The notes under the pieces were generated by a model. The model ran no database searches. It was not told where the DNA came from and was given only the letters and a program-made list of their open reading frames with translations. Shown here piece after piece: positions 21,178 through 30,575 of a stretch of DNA of 64,000 nt. The translations under genes and the position numbers were made by a program. Each line of letters begins with the position of its first letter. Positions within the stretch are counted from its first letter, which is position 1. The stretch is from assembly GCA_034387635.1 (NCBI GenBank), contig JAOANU010000007.1, positions 124,001 through 188,000 on the forward strand, written 5' to 3'. Origin of the DNA: Rhodosporidiobolus odoratus. Its lineage: Eukaryota > Basidiomycota > Microbotryomycetes > Sporidiobolales > Sporidiobolaceae.

Positions 21178-24100
21178 CAGAAGCGAGCCTTGTTCTCGCT
21201 TTTCGCCTGTCTCTCGCTTGCCCTTTCTCGCTCGCTCAAGTCGCTCCTCGGTCCTTCTGCACGTTCTGTTCGAGCATCGCTTGGATACCACCAGGACCTC
21301 AACACTGACTTCATGTCACGACCTCGGCTGAGCGGAGCTCGCTCATCGACAGTGTATGCTCGTCCCCGCTCGACTTCGACCTCGTGCAGCGATGACCACG
21401 ACCGGTCATGCCGAAATCGCTCGGACGATGATGTGCACGGCCGTATACGCTTGCCTCGAGCCGAAGTTGCCGGAACGGTGTGACCGGGAAAGCGAGGGAA
21501 GGGTAAGAAAGCGGAAAAACATCAGCCTCGGCAGCAAGGCAGTCAGAGCCAAGGGGAAGGTTGTGCTAGTAGCTCAGGTGCGTCGCTACTCTCGTTCCAG
21601 ATTCCGCTTCGCCCGTGATGTCCAAGCTACTTAGGTTTTTCTTCCTCCCCCTTCATCTCATTTGACCTCCTGACGATTTCCCGCCGTCCGTTCGTCCCCG
21701 CATCTCTTGCAGCGGATTCCGTTCAGTCAGCACCACCGCATACTCTGACTCCCTGCAGAGAAAAAAGTCGGTGTCACCCGCTTTTCTTCCTCTTCCTTTC
21801 TCTTCTTCATATCTTGAACCCACTCGACCTCCGCTCAACACTGCCCCTTCACCATCCTCAACTCGGCCCTCTCACCATGACTTCCGTTCCTCAAAGGTTC
21901 TCCCGCGCCGTGTTCAAGCAGCCCGGCTCGCAGATCGAGATTGAGCAGTTGGACATGAAGCACCCTGGAGAGAATGGTGAGCTTTCCTTGCCTTACCCTT
22001 CGCCTCGCGCTTCTCGACTGATGCCCTCTTTGCTGTGTTGTAGAGCTCCTTCTTCGCGTCCACGCTTCCGGTCTCAACTCTACGTTCGTCTTCCCCGTCC
22101 TCCCTTCCTGTTCCCCTCCGTTTCCCCTCTCCCCTCCTCCCCGTTCAAGTCGTCCCTCGCCGTCGAGTCTCTCGCTCTCGGGTCTCGCTGACAAGCGTAT
22201 CTCTACCCTCGCAGCGACCAAATCCTCCGCAACGACCTGATCCCTGGCCTCAAGTTCCCCGTTGCCCTCGGCCAGAACGTTGTTGGCGAGATTGTCAAGA
22301 TGGGCAAGAGGTCGTCTGGCATGGGCTCGGAAAGACTCAAGGAGGGCATGATCGTTTCCGGTGCGTTCCTTTCTCCTGTCTTTTCTCCCTCCCGCATCCT
22401 CCGTTATACTTCGCCCCTCCTCCTTTCCTCCGTCGTCTACGGTGAACGATAAGCTGACCCTCATCCGCTCTCCCAACAGCGGTCACTTTTAAAGGCGGGG
22501 TCGGCGAGTACGCCAAGGTCCACCAGTCCTGCTGCGTCGAACTCCGCAAGGGCGAGTTCTCGGGCAACGGCGAGGAAGCGGCTGTCTGGACCTTCGACGC
22601 TGGCAGGGTTTACGGTACGTCCTCTTCCCCTGCTCTTCCTTTTCCTTTCCTTCCCAGTCTCACTCCTTCTCGGTTACAGGTGCGTACGACCGCTGCGTTA
22701 GGGAGTACAAACACATGGACGAACACGAGCGCCGTATGCTTCGCGACGTCAATGAGCGTCTCGATTTCAAGGGTGATGGGTGCATTGTGGTCTACGGCGA
22801 GGGGTACGTCCCCTCTTTCTGCCTGCTTCCTCTTCCTCTCCTTCCCTGTTCCGACGTCAGGCTGGACTCCTCTTCTTCCCTCTCCTGTGTCCAGCGGCTT
22901 CGCGCGTCTCGCCCTCCGTCCTCCGCAAGCTCCAGCAGCAGCACTCTGGCGGCATGAGCGGCCTCCTCGGCGGTGGTCAGCAGCACCGCATCGTCCTCGT
23001 CGCCGCTTCCGAGCGCTGGAAGGCTCAAGACTACGACATCGACGAAAAGAACTACATTGTCGCGGGTAGGGATCAGTTGAGGCAGGAACTGAAGAAGATT
23101 GGAGGTGCTGCTTTCGTTGTCTGTGTGTCTCTTGTCTCTCTCTCCCTCTTTCTCTCTCCACCCAAACTGACGCTTTCCGCCCCCCTTCCCTACTCCTCAG
23201 GCGTCGACCAGCCTCGCGACGGCTTCGAGGAGCTCCTCGACGCGACTCGCTACGGCGCTTCCCTCTCCATCCTCAACCCGACTCGTGATGCTCGCCTCGA
23301 GGTTCCCCTCGGTGCGTCCCTTTCTCTGGTTCTCGTCCCTCCCACCCGCTCACTTCCCTCACTGATGGCTCTCCCCTCCTGCCCAGGCAACGTCCTAGCC
23401 AAGGCTATCCGTGTATACGGTCCGCCCATCCTCACGCATGAGACCCTCGAAGAGGCCGTCCAGCTCTGCCAGAAGCACAACATCCGCGCTCCGATCAAGC
23501 GCTACGCCTTTGACCAGAACCAGCTCAACGAGGCTTGGCAGAAACTCGAGGAGCGCAGCCAGTTCGAGGCTCCCATCATCGTCATGCAGCAGTAAGGGTG
23601 AGGTGGTTTCGGTCACCCTGCTCGACTGCTCGATGTCTTTGGAGAAGAAGGGGGAGGAGGGAAATGGAGAAGGGCGGGCTTGTGTACCTCGGCCTTGACC
23701 TGTTCTAGCTTAGCATCGCGATTTGTTTGCTCGCCTCTTGTTCTCCTTCCGTTGGCCTGACCTTGCGTGTTTGCGCCTTGCGATATACAGGTCGCTTTCC
23801 GTGTTCCGCTCTCCGATTCGCCACAAGCCGAGCAAGGAGGGCGAACCGTCGCTTCCGAGAAGAGAGAAAGGAAAGAGGGGGAACCGAGGGCATTTGCTGT
23901 CGCCCTTCGGCGCATCGCTTCCGTCGTCATGGCCGTGTACGGCTCCCTTTGCTTATTCGCACTGCTGACCCCGAAATCATCCGTTTTTGACCTGTTCCGC
24001 CAGTCAGAACCTTTTTTCTCTCTTATATTTCCACGCCGGTCCACACCTCGAGATGAGCACTTCAAGCATCAGTAGCTGCTTGATATACAGCGTGACTATC

Positions 24101-24335
24101 GCACAGCGCTGTGCTAGTCGTAGCGGGAGTAAGCATTTACTGCACAAGGACGGTTTTCGGCGGACCCTCCTTTCTGTCCCTCCTGCTTCGTTCTTGCTCC
24201 ACACTTGAGGCCGGGACCGAATGCGAGATACCTCAGAGGTCCAGCAACACGGTACGCAAGCCAACAGCCCAGTCCAAGCCCCTAGATGAGCAAAGCTGCG
24301 ACTCGCAAACCCAGACTGAGAAGGTCATTCTCACT
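21178..24335. repeat. Right arm of the ~3 kb inverted repeat
   Basis: Reverse complement of the left arm. It differs from the left arm by a 2-bp deletion inside the dehydrogenase gene and by about 150 extra bases around 23930-24085 (between the sequences CAGCGCTG and GCCATGACGAC of the left arm). Divergence rises at both ends. It carries the frameshifted dehydrogenase copy and ends about 100 bases before the decayed DFR-like gene. Confidence 0.92.
21877..23595 (+). pseudogene. MDR-family dehydrogenase, right-arm copy with 2-bp deletion
   Basis: Same gene as 16054-17772 in opposite orientation, with identical start context, introns and stop (TAA at 23593-23595). In the exon encoding the Rossmann nucleotide loop, the left copy reads GCCCTCGACGTCCTC. 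Here it reads GCCCTCCGTCCTC, lacking two bases at about 22916/22917. The frame leaves LAL-DVLRKL just after GGFAR and runs into an unrelated reading, so the cofactor domain and everything after it are lost unless splicing compensates. The rest of the copy is unchanged, so the lesion is recent. A sequencing or assembly error is the main alternative. Confidence 0.8.
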
Positions 24336-24440
24336 CTTTCCTGCTCTCGTGTGCGTTTCGTACGCCCCATCCAGCACTTCCAGACGACTTCGGCGAATAT
24401 GAGAGTTCTCTAGGGCTGCGTATGCCCCATTTCTTCCCTC

Positions 24441-25945
24441 TCAAAATAGACCGTCCGCTTTAGCAAGCTCGTAAACCTGATCAGCGAAGTCCGCTGCAAG
24501 CTAATCGGCGGTAGAGTCTGCAAGAAGGCCGCCCGAGTCAGTAGCACACAGCACACATTGAGAAGAGAGACACGTACACTGGTGATCAAAGCCCTTCTCA
24601 TAACGACTTGCATCAAACTCGTACAAACCCACCAGATTCTCGTCTTCACTTGGCTAGTCCGGAACAGGCGGCAAATGGGGCTTCAGAGCCGGGTGAGCCC
24701 TTATCATGTAGCGGACGAGCTGTGGCCAGGAACTGCGGGCGCTGAAGAGGAGGTAGCGGTGCCCGGAGGAGATGGTCGGGTTGAGCGCACCGGCGACATG
24801 TGAGCGAGCCGAGTCTTCGACGGAGACGAAGGTGTTCTATGCGGGCGTAAGGTAAACCAGCTCGATCTGCTATAGGCAACGAATGAGGAGACGCGACGCA
24901 CGATAGGCAGAGCAGCTGTGGCGCGAAAGTCCTTCTGATCCCAAATCCACCTGAGTGCCATGGACAAAGTCGAGCCGACAATCATTAGTGTCTTAGAGCA
25001 GGGGATGAAAGAGAGACCGAGTACAAAGCTCGGTGCGTGGCTGCAGGCGATATCAGCCTAGGGCATCCGGCAAGGAGTAGGGGGGAAGGGAGACCTACGT
25101 AGACAAGGCGAAGCGGACATCGGGCCTCTCGGCAAATTCAAGCGTAGCACGCTCAGCAGCAGCTTTCGAGGCACCTGCGAGAGCATAGTGGTCAGCGAGT
25201 GCCGGCTAGAAGAACCCAGAAGAAGACTGACCGTAAACAAACGCGGCTTTTTCAGCCGGCATTTTTGCCGCTTCCTCGTACTGCCGCATCGAGACGAATG
25301 AATTTGAGCTCCCGACAAGCAGGAGAAATCGACTTGCACTGTAGTTGTTCCAGGTCTCTTCGCTCATAAAGGGCTTGTCCGCCCCGACCGGCTTGAAGTA
25401 TACGTCGACGTCGGCGTAAGCGCCACCGCTGTGAGTGAATAGTGAGCAGGCCCAGTCAGAGGGGTAAGGCGACCGACACAGGAAGGCTTACGAAGAGGTG
25501 ACGACGACCGACTTGATGGAGGGAACATTCTTGGCACTCTCGGGGATGGAGAGCGTCGCAGCGACGGCGGGGTTGATGATGTCGATCTCGGCATGAGTTC
25601 CAAAAGATCGTACGTCAGCTGCAATGTACAAGGAGAAGAGCATGGAAAGCGGAGCGACTTGATCGTAAGGTCTGCCGGAGAAGCGGCTTGAATAACCGCA
25701 TCAACTCCCTTGACCGCCTCGTCAAAAACGCCTTCATCCCAGATCTGCCCCTTCAGTAGCACACCTTCAACCTGACCAGGGTACTGCTTGCCGTACTCGG
25801 TCACCCCGGCATCAATCTGCTCCTGCCTGCGAAGAGGAAGGCGGACTGAATGACCCTGAGGAAGCAGCTCGACGGCGATGGCTGCGCCACCGAGACCACT
25901 GGCGCCGGTGACAGTAGCGAGAATCTTATTCTGACTGGTAGTCAT
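24441..25945 (-). pseudogene. DFR/GRE2-like NAD(P)-dependent reductase copy 1, decayed
   Basis: Extended short-chain dehydrogenase. The start MTTSQNKILATVTGASG at 25945 carries the TGxxGxxG nucleotide loop (TGASGLGGAAI), and the active-site YxxxK survives as YGASKAAAE across an intron. Compared with the intact copy at 54963-56464 it has at least three lesions. The first intron has lost its GTGCGT donor (ATCAAGTCGC instead of ATCAAGGTGCGT) and its acceptor. A CAG Gln codon has become TAG at 24654-24656 (PVPD-stop-PSEDEN). In the last exon a Glu codon has become TAG at 24501-24503 (YSTAD-stop-LAADF). The remaining exons still align well, so inactivation is fairly recent. It lies tail-to-tail with the right-arm dehydrogenase. 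Confidence 0.85.
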
Positions 25946-26455
25946 GCGTGAAGGAGCAGCGAGTTGGAGTGAGGAGGAAAAGAAGGACTTGGTACTTCTC
26001 TTCCGGCAGCTCCGGTTTATTTCTCCGACCGCCGGTCACTTCAACTCAGCAGTCACTGATACCCAACCGCCTTCGTCAGCGTACAGGAGTATGCCTCGAT
26101 ACTCCTGAGAATGTCTGGCTGCTCATGTCAGCGGTCCGAAGTGGGGTCTGAGCAGGGAAGAGCAGTGCTTTTGCGTTCGGCTCGGCGCTGTAGTAAGGAG
26201 AACGGTTGTCGTAGCGGACATCGCCACAACGTTCAAGCCTAGTTGGGCGCGAGAGAGAGGACGGCGACGGCGCGACAGAACAGCTAAGCAGAGTTCACCT
26301 TTGGCTTAAAAAACAAGCCTGTAGTACCTGCGAGTGAATAGGAAAGGGTCGGCGCAGAAGCCCCAGCATAAGGAATATGAAGAAAGGGGAACATACAGCA
26401 GCAACAAGTCTGTCCAGCCATCGCGCTCGCCAAAGGCTGAAAAGAACGAGACAGC
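25946..26455. other. Intergenic between DFR-like pseudogene and RMI1
   Basis: About 510 bases, upstream of the DFR-like pseudogene and downstream of RMI1. No gene or RNA recognised. Confidence 0.5.
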
Positions 26456-28320
26456 TCAATCGCTATCATCCAGTTCCAACACAGTCGTAGTCTGCTTCTT
26501 TGGTCCCCCTGTACTAAGCTTCCGTGATCCCCCTCCACTGGTTCCCGGTTCCCTCTTGACCCGCTTTAAAGGCTTGACGTCCTCCTCTTCCACCTCGAGC
26601 TGCTCTCCATCTGACCCTAGCTCGAGGACTTGCGTTTTACCTGTCAGACTGGTATGACCGGTACTGATGCCTGTCATGCTACTGCCCCGTGGATTTGCTG
26701 GGCGAGTGGTTGGAACCCAAGAGGAGGACGTCGGAATGGGTTTGACCGGTGCCGAGCTTGTTGTATGTGGTGCTTTGCTCGATATCGATGCATGAGCCTG
26801 TTTGGGAGCAGATTGACGAGCCTCTGCCGGAGATGAAGGCCGATCCATCATGTCCATCATCCGCAACGCCTCCTCTTCGTCCTCGTCGGCTTCTTCATAA
26901 CCCCGCGCCGCAGCTTCCCAATCGAGATCATTGTCGTCAAAGTACGCGTCCGAGGAAGGCTGTCGAGCGGGAGGGACGGGCTTTGCTGATGAAGCGGACC
27001 GAGACGGTTTTTGAGAAGAAAGAGAGGAGAGTCCGGGTTTTCGGCCTAAAGTCGAGGAGGAAGCTGCCAGACTGTGTGAGCCGTTGATAGGTCGCTGAGG
27101 TGCAGGACGCGCTGGAGGCGGAGAGGGGGGTCGAGGCTTCATGTCGATGTCTTCCTCGGGCTTGGGAAGGTCGTCTGGCATTATTGCGCCAGGTGGGGGT
27201 AGAGGGTCCATCCTGTCCATCGCGAGATGAGTCGTATTCAGACGAGCAGAATGCGAGAGACAGCGCACCTAAGCCGGCCTCGTAACTTATTCTCCAATGT
27301 CCATTCAGCTTCGTTCTGCCACTCCTCGACCTGCCCGCCCTTGACAACGGTATTAGCAGGCGACAGCATCAGGATGCCATTGACCGTTGGGACGTCGTGC
27401 AGGAGAAGCTGCGTACACGAGATGCGGAAGGCGTTAGTCACAAGCCTGCGCTTTTCCGCGAGCGGAAGAGCCAGAACGCAAGACGGATGCAGGAAGGACG
27501 AGACGAGCGCGCACCTTGATACCTAGGTGAATCTTCTGCAGCCCCAGCCCCTCGATCTTGGTCCGCTCAAACGCCCAAACCTCGTTCTCGCCGTCGCTCA
27601 ACAACATCTTCATCGCCCCCCTCGAGTAAATGTCTTTCCTCTTGACCTTCTTCTTACCCTTGTCATCCTTCTTCCCCTTGAACCCTTTGCCTTTACCCTT
27701 GCCTTTCCCCTGACCATACCTTGGCTCCTCCTCCTCTACCTCCTCTTCTTCCTCCTCTTCCTCCTCCTCATTCTCCTCCTCTCCCTCCCCCCCTCCCTGC
27801 CCCATCCCCTCCTCTCCACCCCCATCGAGTTCCATATTCCTCCCGTTCTCCGCCTTCAACCCCTGCAACCTAACCCTCCTCTTCTCCCTCTTCTCCTTCA
27901 AAACCTCATAAACGCTCGCCGCAGAATTGGCAATATCCTCCACCTCGACCACTTGAAACAGGACGCTAGCTTTACGTGCGCCGCCACCGGTGAAAAGAAT
28001 GGCCTTGTCGGAGGCTGGGTAGCGCGTCTGGAGGGAGGCGCGGTTGGTATTGGGGGGAAGGACGGAAGTTGAGAGGTCGGAAGAGAGAAGTTGATACTCG
28101 ATTCGTTTGTTGAGGCCAGCTATTGAGCGGGTGTCATCGTACGTTTCCTGTAGTCAGGTTGCCATGGCTCGAGAGTCAGCGCACCGTCCAGGATGTCGTC
28201 AAGCGACAGACTCACTCGCAAGTATTGAATGCATCCGTCGAGCCAGGTGGAGTTGAAGACGAGAGTAGGGTAGGTGGCACGAAAGTAGTTGAGTACTGCA
28301 GGCGGTGGCGCAGCTGCCAT
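26456..28320 (-). CDS. RMI1: RecQ-mediated genome instability protein 1 (RMI1)
   Basis: OB-fold subunit of the Sgs1/BLM-Top3-Rmi1 complex that dissolves double Holliday junctions. The N-terminus has the family helix FRATYPTLVFNSTWLDGCI. After an intron come SLSLDDILDGALTLEPWQPD and the OB-fold, which ends in the RMI1 hallmark LLLHDVPTVNGILMLSP followed by NTVVKGGQVEEW. Inside the OB region is a lineage-specific acidic, Lys/Gly-rich insert (near 27640-27830). The C-terminal exon is a Pro/Ser-rich disordered tail (MDRMDPLPPPGAIMPDDLPK onward) ending VLELDDSD at 26456, an acidic end of the sort that acts as a SUMO-interaction or protein-binding motif. It appears complete. Confidence 0.85.
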
Positions 28321-30267
28321 GCCAAGCCAGTGAGACTAGCGATACCACGACGAGGAGGAGAAACGCGAGAATTTGGCGCAACGACGTGAATTTGACAAGT
28401 GACAAGTCTGCGCGGGACCAACTACCAGACAGATGAAGCAGTACAGCGCGACCCCTAGAACGCAGCAGCTATCGCAAGCTGGCGGGACGCGACAGACCGA
28501 ATTCCTCGAGGGAGACGCCAGAGGAAAAACGAAGTATACCGCCAACCCGTCTCTGGGTTTCATCTGCCTGGAGATCCCGGGCTCAGTCTACTGGGGTTCT
28601 CTGGACGAATATGACCCGGGCTCACGGATAGGTCCATGCTGGGCCTAGGTCGGTAGGCCTATCATAGGGCTGGGTTCTCTCCAGGTGAGGGCACGCCGGA
28701 GACATCGTTCCTCCGGCTCTCTTTCGCTCGGAGGCTCCTTCGTTCGAACCGCGCTTTTCGTGCTTCTCGGACTCTGATCGCTTCTCCGGTAGCTCAGACA
28801 CATCGCGGACGCTGCACGCAGAAGGAGAGAGACAATTAGACGTTGCAAGCTCGCCAAACTGCCTCCTACTATCCCTTCCGACCTGCTTACCGTCGACGCT
28901 ACTTGGAACGGGGAAGGGAAGAGAGTGACGCGCCAGCGGGAAGGAATGCAGACGGTATGAGCGACGTGAAGGAAGGAGTCAGCAGAGGTTGGAAGGGGGA
29001 GAAGGGCGAGATGATGGGAAGAGATACGAGAGAAGCTAGGCTTACCGTAATGAAGCTATTCAGGTCAAGCTGCAGGCGGGCACGCAACAAGTAGTCAGCA
29101 ACCGTTACTAGCGACGAGCAGTGAGCGACAATGGCCATTAAAGGTTTTGCCGGAAAGGCGCCGTCGATGTCGATGAAGCGGAAGACAGCGGCGAGGGATG
29201 CCGGCGAGAACCAGCCACCCTTGCGCCTCCCGCACGCAGACACGATATGCTATGCCTGAAGGTGCAACCGGAAACAGAGCCCTCATCCAAACTGAGAGAA
29301 GCGGGAGGAAAAGGAGAACGCACCCAGTAACTCAGCCACGACCGCCAACAGCTGTGCGAACCAGGCAAGCAGCGTCAGCGGAACAATCTCTTTCGGAACA
29401 AGCATCTACCAGGATGCACGAGGCGCTACAAGATCTGCGTCGCGAAAGGTCGCGTCCGAAATACGAGAGAAGGAGATGTCAAAACTGAAGTCAGCGACGG
29501 CAAGCAATAGAGACGCGCCTGATACTCCAGGGCATATCGAATGCAATAGAGAGGACGTACAGGGCGCTTCTCCGCAATCCCACAGCCTGTGGCCGTCGGA
29601 CAGAGCACCAAGCCGGATGACTTGTTGACCTTCAGAGCGCGTCGCGGGACTGCGCCTGTGACATGGGGAGACAGAAAGGCAGTGAGAGAAGCCGTACGTA
29701 CAAGGCTAAAGGTTCTCGTAAGGTGTTGAGGAAGGGATGGGCAAGGGGGAGGGAGAGAAGCGCAGAGGTCAACGAGCCAGCGAAACGACCAAGTCAAAGA
29801 GGTCGGATCTCAAACATCGCTTAGAGGAGTATAACTTGCGGTAGGCTACCGTGTACAGTATTATCGTATATATAGCGTGTTCAGAGAAGACCCAAGTTGC
29901 CAGTGAAGAGGTGAAAAGCGAGCTTGTCTGGCTTCGAGAAGAAAAGGTAGCCGGGCCCGCGGTCTCCAGACTTGTCTGGGTGAAAAATTGCTGGATCCCT
30001 GACTCGCTCGCGAGTAGACCAAGAGTAGACGGTCTAGCACTAATCGGCCCAGAGGTCCGGTTGATTGGCACCTGGGAAGTCACCAGACCTGGCCAGAGGA
30101 GACCCAGAGAAGGCTAGCTAGACTTGACCCAGCGAGGGTTTGGCGGTGTAAGACACTCGACAATTCGCAAACTGCACTTGAGTACAAACAACGCACATCC
30201 AAGCACGTACAAGCAGTACAAGCACAAACCATCCGCACACATCCACAAGGTATATCGACTGCGGAAC
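28321..30267. other. 1.9 kb between RMI1 and the sirtuin, containing a gene relic
   Basis: Upstream of RMI1 and downstream of the sirtuin gene. Apart from the coding-like relic at 29046-29488 (separate entry) I see no gene. An upstream exon candidate (reading KVNKSSGLVLCPTATG near 29560-29640, minus) may belong to the same relic. A GTTCGAACC palindrome near 28744 is not part of a tRNA. Confidence 0.45.
29046..29488 (-). pseudogene. Relic of an unidentified multi-exon protein gene
   Basis: On the minus strand, after a CTGACTTCAG acceptor, the sequence reads FDISFSRISDATFRDADLV, APRASW, then a TAG at 29406-29408. The same frame continues MLVPKEIVPLTLLAWFAQLL, AVVAEL up to a GTGCGT donor. After the CACCTTCAG acceptor the reading starts GIAYRVCVREA but must shift frame to continue as GWFSPASLAAVFRFIDIDGA and so on to a GTAAGC donor at 29045. 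The codon bias matches genuine genes in this window, the splice sites are good, but one in-frame stop and one frame break are present. I do not recognise the protein; it may have been a membrane protein. It could instead be a small live gene whose splicing I have misread. Confidence 0.42.
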
Positions 30268-30543
30268 TCACTTCCTCCCCTTCCCCTTTGCCTTCCCCTT
30301 CTTTTCCCCTTTTCCCGCCGATCCCACACCACCCAACCTCGGACTAACCCTCCTCCCTTGCATCTCCTCCTTCTCCTCCTTGCCCTTGCCCTTCTCTTTG
30401 CCCACGGCTCCCACACCCTTCTTACTCGCACCGAACCCAAGACTCTGCGCCACCGCCGGTTTCTTGGCCTTCGACGCAGAAGCGGAGGTCGAGGGAGTGG
30501 AGACGTTGACGAGAGAAGACCGACGGCGAGTCTTCATCCCCGT

Positions 30544-30575
<32 letters not shown>

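Noticed and set aside
22900..22930. Programmed frameshift in the right-arm dehydrogenase
   Set aside because: The left copy encodes the continuous frame; the right differs by a simple 2-bp loss with no slippery sequence or structure evident.
15480..24335. Inverted repeat as a DNA transposon with long terminal inverted repeats
   Set aside because: No transposase gene, no short terminal motif and no target duplication seen; the spacer gene is an ordinary acetyltransferase and the arms carry a multi-intron host-type gene.
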